The notes under the pieces are model-generated. The model saw nothing but the letters and a program-made list of their open reading frames with translations. It searched no databases and had not been told where the DNA came from. The translations under genes and the position numbers were made by a program. 64,000 bases of DNA. Source: CAG-390 sp964384555 (GTDB lineage Bacteria > Bacillota > Clostridia > Oscillospirales > CAG-272). Below are positions 14,740-24,567 of the stretch, in pieces (the stretch's first letter is position 1; every line of letters begins with the position of its first letter). Where the stretch lies: NCBI GenBank assembly GCA_964384555.1, contig CAYLLA010000001.1, positions 208,867 through 272,866 on the forward strand. Direction: 5' to 3'.

Positions 14740-16389
14740 ATGAAATACAAATATCTTCTTTTTGATGCCGACGATACACTGCTTGATTTTAAGCGCTCGG
14801 AGCGGCAAGCACTTACCGAGACACTTAAAAGATATTCCATCGAACCCACGGATGAGCTGATATCCGGATACAGCAGAATAAACGATTCGCTTTGGAAACT
14901 GCTTGAGCGCGGAGGAATAGAAAAGCAGGCACTGAGAGTTCGCCGCTTTGAATTATTCGCCGAGGAGTATTCGCTCCCCGCTGACCCGCACAAAATGGCG
15001 GTGGAATATACCGATAGGCTTGCCGAGCAGTCTTATATCATCAGCGGTGCTGATGCGCTCTGCCGCGATCTTACGGCGGCGGGCTTCCGCCTGTTTGTTA
15101 TAACAAACGGTATCAAAAGCATACAGACCAAAAGAATGGGCGCATCCCCGATACAGAGGTATATAGAACGCTCTTTTATATCAGAGGATGTGGGGCACGA
15201 AAAGCCGTCGGCGGCGTTTTTTGACCATGTTGAACGGTCTATCCCCGATTTTGACCGGGGTGCTGCACTTGTGATAGGCGACTCGCTGACATCGGATATC
15301 GCCGGTGGCATCGGCGCGGGGATAGATACCTGCTGGTATGATCCCGCACACAAGTCACTGCCGGATAATATAAAGCCCACATATGTTATACACGATCTTT
15401 GCGAGCTTTACGGTATACTCGGTGTCGAGCCGATGTCGCCTGCAAAAAATGCAGGTAGTGGTGAGAGCGAAAATAATATATCCGCCTATGCCGAAAAATT
15501 GGCGGTGCTTGGGATAGAGACAAAGACCGCCGAGCCGCTGTCCGTGCATTCAAGCTTTAAAATAGGCGGAGCGGCGGATCTTGGCGTGTTCCCGAAGACA
15601 GAGGGTGAGCTTGTGGCGGCACTTCGTGCGGCAAAGGAGTGGGGTGTGCATCGACTCGTGCTCGGCAACGGCTCCAATGTATTGTTTGACGATGACGGCT
15701 TTCGCGGCGCGGTCATATTTACAAAAAAACTGCGTGAAAAGTCTATTGACGGTAATATCCTTACCGCATCCGCCGGAGCTACGCTGCTTTCGGTTGCGGT
15801 CGAGGCACGCAATGCGGGACTTGGCGGGCTTGAGTTTGCATACGGTATTCCCGGCAGTGTCGGCGGTGCTGCGTGTATGAACGCGGGCGCTTACGGCGGC
15901 GAGATGGCGGACGTCATTGAGAGCGTAACGCTTTATGATGCCCTCGCCGATAAGACCGTTACCCTGCCTGTCTCCGAGATGCAGTTCGGGTACAGAAAGA
16001 GCATAGCCATGGACGGCGAAAGATACACCGTCATCTCGGCGAGGTTTAAACTCACACCGTGTGAGCAAAGTAAGATATCAGAAAAAATGAATGATTACAT
16101 GTCCCGCCGCGTGGACAAACAGCCGCTTGAATATCCAAGCGCGGGCAGTGTATTCAAACGCAGTGCGCCGACGGTATACACAGGCAAGCTTATTGAGGAT
16201 TCCGGGCTTAAGGGATACAGGATAGGCGGCGCTCAGGTATCCGAAAAGCATGCGGGATTTATTATCAATGTCGGCGGGGCAACATCTGCCGATGTCAACG
16301 CGCTGATAGCGCACATTCAAAAGGTGATATTTGAAAATTACGGCATCTCGCTTCAGTGCGAGGTGCGCCGCATACCGGTATCGCAATGA
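14740..16389 (+). CDS. murB: Fusion: YjjG-type HAD phosphatase + UDP-N-acetylenolpyruvoylglucosamine reductase (MurB)
   Basis: 549 residues from the ATG at 14740 (AGAGG nine nt upstream). Residues 1 to ~228 are a HAD hydrolase of the YjjG pyrimidine-nucleotidase type: FDADDTLLDF (motif I), FVITNGIKS (II), GHEKPSAAFF (III), VIGDSLTSDIAGG (IV). After a Ser/Gly/Asn linker (~232-245), residues ~245-549 are a complete type II MurB: SVHSSFKIGG, LGNGSNVLF for FAD, GIPGSVGGAACMNAGAYGGE (from ~370), FGYRKS, the proton-donor serine in YPSAGSVFKR (~470), and CEVRR with the catalytic glutamate at the end. MurB reduces enolpyruvyl-UDP-GlcNAc to UDP-MurNAc with NADPH. There is no stop or frameshift between the halves. 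The stop overlaps the whiA start. Confidence 0.93.
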   Translation: MKYKYLLFDADDTLLDFKRSERQALTETLKRYSIEPTDELISGYSRINDSLWKLLERGGIEKQALRVRRFELFAEEYSLPADPHKMAVEYTDRLAEQSYIISGADALCRDLTAAGFRLFVITNGIKSIQTKRMGASPIQRYIERSFISEDVGHEKPSAAFFDHVERSIPDFDRGAALVIGDSLTSDIAGGIGAGIDTCWYDPAHKSLPDNIKPTYVIHDLCELYGILGVEPMSPAKNAGSGESENNISAYAEKLAVLGIETKTAEPLSVHSSFKIGGAADLGVFPKTEGELVAALRAAKEWGVHRLVLGNGSNVLFDDDGFRGAVIFTKKLREKSIDGNILTASAGATLLSVAVEARNAGLGGLEFAYGIPGSVGGAACMNAGAYGGEMADVIESVTLYDALADKTVTLPVSEMQFGYRKSIAMDGERYTVISARFKLTPCEQSKISEKMNDYMSRRVDKQPLEYPSAGSVFKRSAPTVYTGKLIEDSGLKGYRIGGAQVSEKHAGFIINVGGATSADVNALIAHIQKVIFENYGISLQCEVRRIPVSQ

Positions 16390-17294
16390 ACTTTGGGGAT
16401 ATATTAAGAGCGGAGCTTATCGAGGCGCTCCCGAGGCGTGCTTGTTGCAGGCGCAGTTATCTGCACGGCTTGCTGATCAATGCCGAGTGCGGGATAGAGG
16501 GCGTGGTCATGTGCCGCGTTAAAAACGATGCTGTTGCGGATATCGTAAAAAAACTGCTCTCGGAACAGTATGGCAGAGAGCCGCAGGCACGCGGCGAGGT
16601 CTGCTACGGCAGGCACATATCCGTATTTGAGTTTGAATCGCGCCGATTGGCGGCGTATCTTTGCCGCCTCTCCGAGCCGTTCGATTGCGATCTGACGGAC
16701 AGCGAGCCTGCAATACCCGAACTTAAATGTGCCGATTGTAAAAATGCATTCATCGCCGGAGTTTTGCTGTCCTCGGCGCGTTGCTCGGATCCGCAAAAGA
16801 CGGTGCGCATGGAGCTTGATGTAAACGACCGTGTGCGCGCCGAAAAGCTGGCAGCGTTGTTTGCAAAGGATCATTCAAATCCCGGATATTCCGAGCGATC
16901 CGGCAAATGCTCGCTCATATTTAAAAAGAGCGCGGAACTTCAGGATATATTATCCTCCGCGGGCGCACCGATGGCGGCCATGGAGCTGATACAGGGTGAC
17001 CTGCTTCGCGAGTTCCGCGGCAATATAAACAGGGCATCGAATTGCGAGGTGAAAAATATCAGCCGCGCAGTCGGCGCATCGGCCGTACAGCTTGAGGCAA
17101 TAGCCGCGATTCGTGCGGCGGGAGCGTTTGATTCGCTCCCGGATGACCTGCGAGAGACGGCTATGCTTCGAGAAAGTGAGCCCGAGTGCTCGATAGCCGA
17201 GCTTGCATCCAAGCACCCGCAAAGAATATCAAAATCCGGGGTGGATCATAGGCTCAGGCGGATCTGTGATGCGGCCGCAAAGCTAAAAAAATGA
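16386..17294 (+). CDS. whiA: Sporulation/division regulator WhiA
   Basis: 302 residues from the ATG at 16386, which overlaps the murB stop (ATGA); the longer ORF start at 16356 lies inside murB. WhiA joins a LAGLIDADG homing-endonuclease-like N-terminal domain, here with CCRRSYLHGLLI, AFIAGVLLSSARCSDP and YSERSGKCSLIFKKS, to a C-terminal HTH with RASNCEVKNISRAVGASAVQLEAI and SKSGVDHRLRRI. It is conserved across Gram-positives and affects cell division and chromosome segregation, acting as a DNA-binding protein. Its usual partners rapZ (yvcJ) and yvcK are absent between murB and whiA, while dnaE follows, so the neighbourhood is a reduced form. Confidence 0.93.
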   Translation: MNFGDILRAELIEALPRRACCRRSYLHGLLINAECGIEGVVMCRVKNDAVADIVKKLLSEQYGREPQARGEVCYGRHISVFEFESRRLAAYLCRLSEPFDCDLTDSEPAIPELKCADCKNAFIAGVLLSSARCSDPQKTVRMELDVNDRVRAEKLAALFAKDHSNPGYSERSGKCSLIFKKSAELQDILSSAGAPMAAMELIQGDLLREFRGNINRASNCEVKNISRAVGASAVQLEAIAAIRAAGAFDSLPDDLRETAMLRESEPECSIAELASKHPQRISKSGVDHRLRRICDAAAKLKK

Positions 17295-17419
17295 CCGTTT
17301 GACGATCCTTTTGACGGAAAACATGATAATAAGATATTTATATTTTTTGACAGATGATCGGATAGAAAAAACATCATCCGACCATGTCAGGATCATAAAA
17401 TAAAAATGTGGAGAACACC

Positions 17420-20400
17420 ATGAGTGATTTCGTTCACCTGCATCTGCACAGCGAATACAGCCTGCTTGACGGCGCGTGCCGCATAGCGGATATCCCAAAG
17501 GCCGCGGCGCGTGCGGGGCACAAGGCGGTGGCACTAACAGATCACGGCGCCATGTACGGCGCGGTGGCCTTTTATCGCGCTTGCCGCGATAACGGCATCA
17601 AGCCCATCATTGGCTGTGAGGTCTATGTTGCGCCGCGCTCAAGATATGAAAAACTGCCCGGGCGTGATAATGCCGCTCACCATATGGTGCTGCTGTGCGA
17701 AAATGAAAAGGGCTATAAAAATCTCATAAAGCTCGTGTCCCGCGGTTTTACGGAGGGCTTTTATTCGCGTCCGCGGGTGGATGACGAGCTGCTTTTGCAG
17801 TATCATGAGGGTATTATCGCTCTCTCTGCATGCCTTGCAGGAGAGATACCCGCAAAGATCGTGGGTGGCGACCTTGACGGCGCGCGCCGTTCGGCAGAAA
17901 AATATAAAAAAATATTCGGTAAGGATAACTTTTTTATTGAACTGCAAAATCACGGTATCGCTGAGGAGAGGCAGATCCTGCCCACACTTGCACGTATAGC
18001 GCGGGAATGCGATATAGGCATGGTGGCGACCAACGATGTGCATTATATCAATCGCACCGATGCCTCAACACAGGCGATACTTATGTGCATACAAACAAAC
18101 CGCACGATAAGCGATGGCCGCCCCGCGGGCTTTGAGACGGACGAGTTTTATTATAAATCCACCGATGAGATGCGCGCGCTGTTCGGCTCATTTGAGGGAG
18201 CTGTCGAGAATACGGTGCGCATAGCCGAGCGTTGCAATTTTGATTTTACATTCGGCAAGATACTTTTGCCGTCCTACCATCCAAAAACTGCGGCAGTCCA
18301 CGGCTCGTCGAGTCGTGCAGAGGTGACGGCGGATCCCGGTGCGCCCGAGACCGAAGAAAGCCCCAAAAAGAGTGCCGCCGTCGCGGCGGACAGGGAACTG
18401 CGCGAGCTTGCCGAGCGAGGGTTTTCGGCACTTATCGAGAGCGGCGACCTGCCGTCCCCGGGGCATGAGACGGGCGAGTATCGCGAACGGCTTGAATATG
18501 AGTTGTCTGTCATCTCAGACATGGGGTATTCCGATTATTTTCTTATCGTTTCGGACTATGTGGGCTACGCCAAAAAAAGCGGCATCCCTGTGGGACCGGG
18601 GCGCGGATCGGGAGCCGGCAGTCTTGTTGCCTATCTCACAGGGATAACCGGCATCGACCCTTTGCGATATGATCTGCTGTTTGAGCGTTTTTTAAATCCC
18701 GAGCGTGTCAGCATGCCGGATATAGATATAGATTTTTGCTACGAGCGGCGAGATGAAGTCCTTGAGTACGTTAAGGAACGTTACGGTGATGACCACGTTT
18801 CGCAGATAATCACCTTTGGCACCATGGCCGCGCGCGCCGTCATCAGAGATGTCGGCAGAGTAATGGGCATTCCCTATGCCGAGGTCGATGCCGTTGCCAA
18901 GCTCGTGCCGCGCGAGATCGGCGTAAAGCTTGACGCGGCAATGGAAGATAAGGATCTGCGCGAGATATACGACTCATCACCGCGCATACGTGAGCTTATA
19001 GACACGGCAACGGCTCTTGAGGGCATGCCGCGAAATATCTCGGTACATGCGGCTGGTGTTGTGATAACAGAGGATCCGATAACCGAGTATCTGCCGCTGT
19101 CCGTCAGCAACGGCGCGGTGATATCGCAGTATGATATGGATACCGTTGCATCCCTCGGTCTCCTGAAATTTGACTTTTTGGCGCTTCGCTATCTTACCAT
19201 AATCGAAAATGCCGTGCGTGCCATAAAGGAGAACGAGCCGGATTTTGATATCGAGCGACTGGATCTTTCGGACAGAGGCGTATATGATCTGATATCCCGC
19301 GGGCAAACGCTTGGCGTTTTTCAGCTTGAATCCCCCGGTATGCGCTCAATGCTTACCGAGCTGCGACCGCAGAATATAGATGATATATTGGCGGCAATAG
19401 CGCTTTTCAGACCCGGACCGATGGACTCCATACCAAAATATATCGCCGGCAAAAACGATCCGGCTTCCGTCAGCTACCCCTCCGAGCTTTTGCGACCGGT
19501 GCTGTCCGAGACCTACGGCTGTATCGTGTATCAAGAGCAGGTCATGAGCATATTCAGGATCATGGCGGGGTATACCCTCGGGCGTGCCGATGTTGTGCGT
19601 CGAGCCATGTCAAAGAAAAAGGCGGAGGCGCTTGAGGCGGAGCGCGGAGAGTTCGTGCGCGGCGCTGTGGCGCGAGGCATGGAGGAGAGGGCGGCTGTGG
19701 AGCTGTTTGACGATATGGCCGCATTTGCGGGATATGCCTTCAACAAGAGCCACGCGGCGGCATATGCGCAGATATCCTTCCGCACGGCGTATCTAAAGGC
19801 GCACTACCCGCGCCAATATCTTGCCGCACTGCTCAGCTCTGTCCCCGGCGATCAGGTAAAGACCGCGCAGTATATAAGGGAGGCGGCAAAGCTTGGCATA
19901 CGTGTTCTGCCGCCGGATGTTAACTGCGGATATGCGGATTTTCATGTTGTCGGCAATGATATAAGCTTTGGTCTGCTCGGTGTCAAGAATGTTGGCGGCC
20001 AGTTTATCGAAAAGATAGTGCGCGAGCGGGAACGCTGCGGCAGGTTTGGCGATATGGATGATTTTCTCACTCGCATGAGTGACGGAGAGCTGAACCGCAG
20101 AATGATAGAAACGCTTATAAAGGCCGGCGCTTTTGACAGTTTCGGGCGGCATCGCTCGCAAATGATCGAGGCACTGCCTGCGGCGATAACCGCGCTGACG
20201 GACAGGAGCCGAAAGAATCTTGAGGGACAGCTCGATATGTTCTCCGCTTCATCTGACAACAGTTCGGGTGGGCTTTGCGTTTATCACGAAATGCCGGAAT
20301 ACCCCCTGCGCGAGCTGCTTGAGTATGAAAAGGAAAGCACCGGGATCTGTTTTTCCGGGCATGTGCTTGACGGATATTCAAAAAATATCGAGGCACTGTC

Positions 20401-21094
20401 TCCGCTATCGCTCGGCGAGCTTACGGTGGAGGATGGCGGCGATGGCGCCCCCGGTGACGGCGCAGATCTTATGTCGTTCGATAAAAAGCAGATACTCGCC
20501 GTCGGCATGATAGCCAACGTTACCCGCAAGACCACCAAAAACGGCGATGTCATGGCATTTTTTGTGCTTGATGACAGCGTGGGAAGAATCGAGGTCATAG
20601 CCTTTGCCAAAAGCTATGATAAATACAGCGGCATCATAAGAGAGGGCGAGGCGGTGTACGTCCGCGGGACGATCTCGGTACGGGACGGTCGCGAGGGCTG
20701 TGAGTGCAGGCTGATCCTAAATCAAATAGCACCGCTTATTCCGAATGAAAGATATACGGCGGAAAGAGCGGCTCGCGACAGCGCGCGCGGCGCGGCGGAG
20801 AGCGAAAACGCAAACAACGGTCGCCGCGATACGCCGCGACCCACCGCCGCAGTCGTGTCGCCTAAAAAGATACCAAGCGTTTTGTATATTCGTGTTCCGT
20901 CAAAGGATAGCGCGGTGTATAAAAAGTGCCTTAATATGGTCGGGATATTTGACGGTACACTGAAGACTGTGTTTTATTATTCCGATGTTTCCGAGTACGA
21001 GGACAGCTCCATCGGAGCGGATATATCAAGCGCCGGCGGGCTTTTGCGTGAGCTGCGCCTCTTGGCGGGAGATGAAAATGTAGTATTGCGTTAA
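17420..21094 (+). CDS. dnaE: DNA polymerase III alpha subunit
   Basis: 1224 residues from the ATG at 17420 (GGAGA six nt upstream; a GTG at 17408 is less likely). An N-terminal PHP domain has HLHLHSEYSLLDGA and LTDHGAMYGA. The polymerase palm carries GRGSGAGSLVAYL and the catalytic pair in MPDIDIDF (about 432-439), plus QIITFGTMAARAVIRDVGR. Fingers show RPGPMDSIPKYI, YQEQVMSI and AFNKSHAAAYA. Helix-hairpin-helix (LGVKNVGGQFIEKIV) and OB-fold domains (VGMIANVTRKTTKNGDVMAFFVL) follow, then a C-terminal region. An Ala/Pro/Glu-rich insert near 300-325 is unlike most DnaE. It is the replicative or lagging-strand polymerase; whether PolC coexists cannot be told here. Confidence 0.96.
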   Translation: MSDFVHLHLHSEYSLLDGACRIADIPKAAARAGHKAVALTDHGAMYGAVAFYRACRDNGIKPIIGCEVYVAPRSRYEKLPGRDNAAHHMVLLCENEKGYKNLIKLVSRGFTEGFYSRPRVDDELLLQYHEGIIALSACLAGEIPAKIVGGDLDGARRSAEKYKKIFGKDNFFIELQNHGIAEERQILPTLARIARECDIGMVATNDVHYINRTDASTQAILMCIQTNRTISDGRPAGFETDEFYYKSTDEMRALFGSFEGAVENTVRIAERCNFDFTFGKILLPSYHPKTAAVHGSSSRAEVTADPGAPETEESPKKSAAVAADRELRELAERGFSALIESGDLPSPGHETGEYRERLEYELSVISDMGYSDYFLIVSDYVGYAKKSGIPVGPGRGSGAGSLVAYLTGITGIDPLRYDLLFERFLNPERVSMPDIDIDFCYERRDEVLEYVKERYGDDHVSQIITFGTMAARAVIRDVGRVMGIPYAEVDAVAKLVPREIGVKLDAAMEDKDLREIYDSSPRIRELIDTATALEGMPRNISVHAAGVVITEDPITEYLPLSVSNGAVISQYDMDTVASLGLLKFDFLALRYLTIIENAVRAIKENEPDFDIERLDLSDRGVYDLISRGQTLGVFQLESPGMRSMLTELRPQNIDDILAAIALFRPGPMDSIPKYIAGKNDPASVSYPSELLRPVLSETYGCIVYQEQVMSIFRIMAGYTLGRADVVRRAMSKKKAEALEAERGEFVRGAVARGMEERAAVELFDDMAAFAGYAFNKSHAAAYAQISFRTAYLKAHYPRQYLAALLSSVPGDQVKTAQYIREAAKLGIRVLPPDVNCGYADFHVVGNDISFGLLGVKNVGGQFIEKIVRERERCGRFGDMDDFLTRMSDGELNRRMIETLIKAGAFDSFGRHRSQMIEALPAAITALTDRSRKNLEGQLDMFSASSDNSSGGLCVYHEMPEYPLRELLEYEKESTGICFSGHVLDGYSKNIEALSPLSLGELTVEDGGDGAPGDGADLMSFDKKQILAVGMIANVTRKTTKNGDVMAFFVLDDSVGRIEVIAFAKSYDKYSGIIREGEAVYVRGTISVRDGREGCECRLILNQIAPLIPNERYTAERAARDSARGAAESENANNGRRDTPRPTAAVVSPKKIPSVLYIRVPSKDSAVYKKCLNMVGIFDGTLKTVFYYSDVSEYEDSSIGADISSAGGLLRELRLLAGDENVVLR

Positions 21095-21142
21095 GCGACT
21101 GAATGGCCGGACAGGTCAAAGTCGGCAGGGCGGCAGAGAGTG

Positions 21143-21610
21143 TCAGCTTGTAAGATCTTCGATGGCCGCCGCCAGCGCGGACGAGTCGCGAAGGCTCACT
21201 CCCGCCCGCAAAAGCTCAGCTTCATCGGCGGTGAGTATACCAAGGTCAAACTGGGCAGAATATACCACGTCTCCCGTTCGATCGATGGCGGTAAGTTTGC
21301 CTCCCTCATCGTTGTAGACCAAAAGTATCGCATCATCATTGCCGTGAAATGCAAAAACATCTGCGGCCGCGGCGGCGGTGGATGCGGATGTGTCGTTATC
21401 CACGGCGGTGTCTGCGGAAGTTTGGCTGTCACATGCGGCGGCAGAGGCAGATGCGCTGGTCGGTCTCCCCGCGGTGTGATCACCCGTGCCTCCCGCGGCG
21501 TTTATATACGCTCTGGTACACAGGACTACGGCAATGGTGGAGAGGACAAGGAAAAGCACGGCCGCCGCTGTCACGGCCCACAATAACTTGATCTTCATTT
21601 TCTCATACAT
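21143..21610 (-). CDS. BofC C-terminal-domain-like membrane-anchored protein
   Basis: 155 residues. An N-terminal membrane segment (about 8-32) is followed by an Ala/Ser/Thr/Asp-rich linker (about 40-85). The compact C-terminal domain begins DVFAFHGNDDAILLVY and ends AELLRAGVSLRDSSALAAAIEDLTS. The pattern (short beta strands, then L....LL..GI...S...L...LEDL.S) is like the C-terminal domain of BofC, the intermembrane inhibitor that tunes SpoIVB-dependent sigma-K signalling in Bacillus. The match is by pattern only and moderate. AAGGATG overlaps the first ATG, so the start may be the ATG at 21601. It converges on dnaE and is divergent from the class A PBP. Confidence 0.6.
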   Translation of the reverse strand: MYEKMKIKLLWAVTAAAVLFLVLSTIAVVLCTRAYINAAGGTGDHTAGRPTSASASAAACDSQTSADTAVDNDTSASTAAAAADVFAFHGNDDAILLVYNDEGGKLTAIDRTGDVVYSAQFDLGILTADEAELLRAGVSLRDSSALAAAIEDLTS

Positions 21611-21709
21611 CCTTTTGTTTGTTTTTCCATTATTATTGTCCTAAATTCATAGTGTATTCAAATAAGAGTGCTAAAATAATGATAAAATAAGTCAGGCGAT
21701 AAACAAAAC

Positions 21710-24400
21710 GTGCGGCAAGCGAGCCGCGGTAATAAAAAACCAAACAGGAACGGTCAAAGAATGCAAAAAAAATTAAACTGGCACGATGAGATAAAAAAAG
21801 CATGCAAGATAGCCTGGCACGGCGCCGGGATCTTTTTTCGCGGCTTTTTAAACGTGCTTGTAACCTTTCTTATCATTTGTGCACTTACCGGTATCATAGT
21901 CGTTTGCGCATTTACGATCTATATAAAGAACTATGTTGAGACCGAGGTGGATATATCAAAATACAAGCTTGATTTTAATACGTCCACTACCACGCGTGTT
22001 TACAGGTACGAGTTCACCGACCGCGCAAATCGTGTAGGCGAGGCCGTGGAGCTTGAAAGCGAGCGGTTGTACGGTCCTAAAAACAGTATTTTTACCGAGT
22101 ATGATAAGATCCCCGCAAACCTGCAAAACGCGTTTATAGCAGTTGAGGATAAGCGTTTTATGACGCATGATGGCGTGGACTGGCTAAGGACCGTCAAGGC
22201 GGGCGCTAACTTTTTCCTTGGCTTTGACAGCTCAAACTACGGCGGTTCAACTCTTACCCAACAGCTTATAAAGAACGTAAGCGGAGATGATTCCTACAAG
22301 ATACAGCGTAAGAAACAGGAGAACCTTTGGGCGCTCGATCTTGAAAAGAAGATGGAAAAAGAGGAGATACTTGAGCTGTATCTTAACATCATAAATCTCG
22401 GCTCCGGCTGTTACGGCGTGCAGGCGGCGGCAAACAAGTATTTTGATAAGGATGTAAGCGAGCTGACACTTATCGAGTGCGCCGCTATCGCATCCATTAC
22501 CAAAAACCCCTCAAAGTATAACCCCATCACCCATCCGGAGGAAAATCTGGAGCGGCGCAACACCGTGGTGGCTCGTATGCTTGAGCAGGGGCTTATCAAT
22601 AAGCGCGAGTATGACGAGGCATACGGCAAGGAGCTGGTCCTTAATGTTCGTGATGATACAAGAGAGATTAATATCAACTCTTGGTATACCGATATGGCAA
22701 TAGAGGATATCATTACGGATTACAGCAAGCAGTATGAGGTCTCTCGCGAGATAGCGGCACTTAAGGTGTATAACAGCGGATGGAACATCTATCTTTTGGT
22801 GGACGACCGCATCCAAACGATCCTTGAAGAGACCTATCTTGATGACAGCAACTTCCCGGACAGCGACTCTGTCCTCCCCGCGCAGTCCTCGGCTATCGTG
22901 ATAGACCCCGAGACGGGCGATATACTCGGCGTTGTGGGCGCAAGAGGAGAGAAGACGGCTAACCGAATACAAAACTATGCCACCACCACCAAACGCTCGC
23001 CGGGTTCATCGATAAAGCCGCTTGCCGTGTACGCCCCTGCCATCGAGCGCGGGCTTATAACCTATGCATCTGTTTTTGATGATACCCCCTTTACCTTTGA
23101 CAAAGAGGCCGGCACTGCTTGGCCTAAAAACTTTGATTATTATTACCGCGGCCTTACAAATATCAAGTATGCGGTAGAGAACTCGCTGAACACCGTATCC
23201 CTTAAGGTGCTGGAGCTTGTTGGACTTGACTATTCCTTTAAGTTCTGCCGTGATACACTGGGACTTGATAATCTTATCGAGTCGATGACGCTTGAGAGCG
23301 GCAACACCTTGACCGATAAGGGCTACGCGGCATTGGCGCTGGGGCAGCTGAACTACGGTCTTACCGTGCGCGAGATGACGGCGGCATATTCCGTTTTTGC
23401 CAATAACGGTGTGTATAACGAATCGAATTCCTATCTCAAGGTACTGGACAGCGAGGGCAACACGATCCTTCAAAACGACTATAAGGGCACTGTGGCTCTC
23501 AGCGAGTCCACCGCATCGATCATGACAAAGCTCATGCAAACTGTCGTGGCGCATAGTGGTTATATCAAGCTTGATTCAAAGATAGAGCTTGCCGCAAAAA
23601 CAGGTTCGGCGGGCGATAACTATGATAGATGGTTTATCGGCTATTCGCCGTATTATATCTGCGGAGTTTGGTATGGTTATGAGTATCCAAAGGCAATACC
23701 CGGCGATAACCCCTCCGGTATCGTGTGGAATACCATGATGACCGAGATACACGAGCCGATATTTGAGTCGGTGGCCGACGGCAACGAGGAGCTTAAGTCC
23801 TTTACCGTATCGGATGATGTTGTAAAATGCACCTATTGTAAGTATTCCGGCAAGCTGATGACGGATGCCTGCGAGGCGGACCCGCGCGGCAACTCGGCGG
23901 AGACAGGGTATTTCTTGCGCGGCACACAGCCCACGACATCCTGCGACCGCCATGTGTGGGTGATATTTGATGAGGTCACGGGCGGCGTGGCATGCGATAA
24001 GTGCCCGACAGAAAATCTCATTCAAAAGCCTCTGTTGCTTGTTGATCGTAACTTCCCGATCGAGGTGTATGTAAACGATACCCAATATACCTACGTGCAG
24101 AATGCAGAGGGTATAGTGCCGTATTCAAATGCATATTATCCTTATTATCAATCGCTTTCCGGTAACGGCAGATTTTACGGCAAGCATTCGGGCAGTGGAA
24201 TGCCGTATAACAGAGCCTGCACTGAGCACGGAGATGCCACGTCCTGGATAATCGATGCCAACCACCGACCCGGATCGGGTATAGTCCTGCCGGAGGTGAC
24301 AGAGCCGGCGGAGACTACCACGCTTGTGTGGTTGCCCGGCGGATTTGGCGAGAATGATATATTCGATCTGCGCCGCCGCATTTTCGGTGAGCTGACCTAA
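21710..24400 (+). CDS. Class A penicillin-binding protein (glycosyltransferase-transpeptidase)
   Basis: Up to 896 residues. A basic cytoplasmic tail and one TM segment (about 45-72) precede the GT51 domain: FIAVEDKRFMTHDGVDW with the catalytic glutamate, GGSTLTQQLIKN, RKKQENLWALDLEKKMEKEEILELYLN and GCYGVQAAANKYF. The transpeptidase follows with SPGSSIKPLA (SxxK, about 430), SLN in VENSLNT and KTGSAGDNYDRWFIGY (KTG box). A C-terminal extension (~700-896) has paired cysteines (CTYCKYSG, CDRH, CDKC) suggesting disulfides or a zinc-ribbon-like fold, then a Gly/Ser/Pro-rich tail. It polymerises and cross-links peptidoglycan outside the membrane. The start is either GTG 21710 or ATG 21761; neither has a strong RBS. 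Confidence 0.93.
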   Translation: MRQASRGNKKPNRNGQRMQKKLNWHDEIKKACKIAWHGAGIFFRGFLNVLVTFLIICALTGIIVVCAFTIYIKNYVETEVDISKYKLDFNTSTTTRVYRYEFTDRANRVGEAVELESERLYGPKNSIFTEYDKIPANLQNAFIAVEDKRFMTHDGVDWLRTVKAGANFFLGFDSSNYGGSTLTQQLIKNVSGDDSYKIQRKKQENLWALDLEKKMEKEEILELYLNIINLGSGCYGVQAAANKYFDKDVSELTLIECAAIASITKNPSKYNPITHPEENLERRNTVVARMLEQGLINKREYDEAYGKELVLNVRDDTREININSWYTDMAIEDIITDYSKQYEVSREIAALKVYNSGWNIYLLVDDRIQTILEETYLDDSNFPDSDSVLPAQSSAIVIDPETGDILGVVGARGEKTANRIQNYATTTKRSPGSSIKPLAVYAPAIERGLITYASVFDDTPFTFDKEAGTAWPKNFDYYYRGLTNIKYAVENSLNTVSLKVLELVGLDYSFKFCRDTLGLDNLIESMTLESGNTLTDKGYAALALGQLNYGLTVREMTAAYSVFANNGVYNESNSYLKVLDSEGNTILQNDYKGTVALSESTASIMTKLMQTVVAHSGYIKLDSKIELAAKTGSAGDNYDRWFIGYSPYYICGVWYGYEYPKAIPGDNPSGIVWNTMMTEIHEPIFESVADGNEELKSFTVSDDVVKCTYCKYSGKLMTDACEADPRGNSAETGYFLRGTQPTTSCDRHVWVIFDEVTGGVACDKCPTENLIQKPLLLVDRNFPIEVYVNDTQYTYVQNAEGIVPYSNAYYPYYQSLSGNGRFYGKHSGSGMPYNRACTEHGDATSWIIDANHRPGSGIVLPEVTEPAETTTLVWLPGGFGENDIFDLRRRIFGELT

Positions 24401-24465
24401 ACATTGCCCGCGAGCTTTGGCAGATCTAAAGGCAATGCTCGCCCTTCGCTTTTGATAAATAAGGC

Positions 24466-24498
24466 GACAGCATGAGCGTATTAACGGCTCATGCTGTC
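24466..24498. terminator. Perfect hairpin after class A PBP
   Basis: GACAGCATGAGC (24466-24477) and its exact complement (24487-24498) surround a 9-nt loop about 65 nt after the PBP stop. No long T-tract follows, so termination is plausible but unproven. Confidence 0.5.
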
Positions 24499-24567
24499 AC
24501 CGCGGTGATGATACAAGCAAAGAATGCATCATTTTTCAGCAAAAAGAGAAAATCTGCACTAATCCTA

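Noticed and set aside
21666..21674. GAGTGCTAA, half of a CIRCE (HrcA) operator, upstream of the class A PBP
   Set aside because: The matching upstream half (TTAGCACTC nine nt away) is absent, and the downstream gene is not a chaperone.
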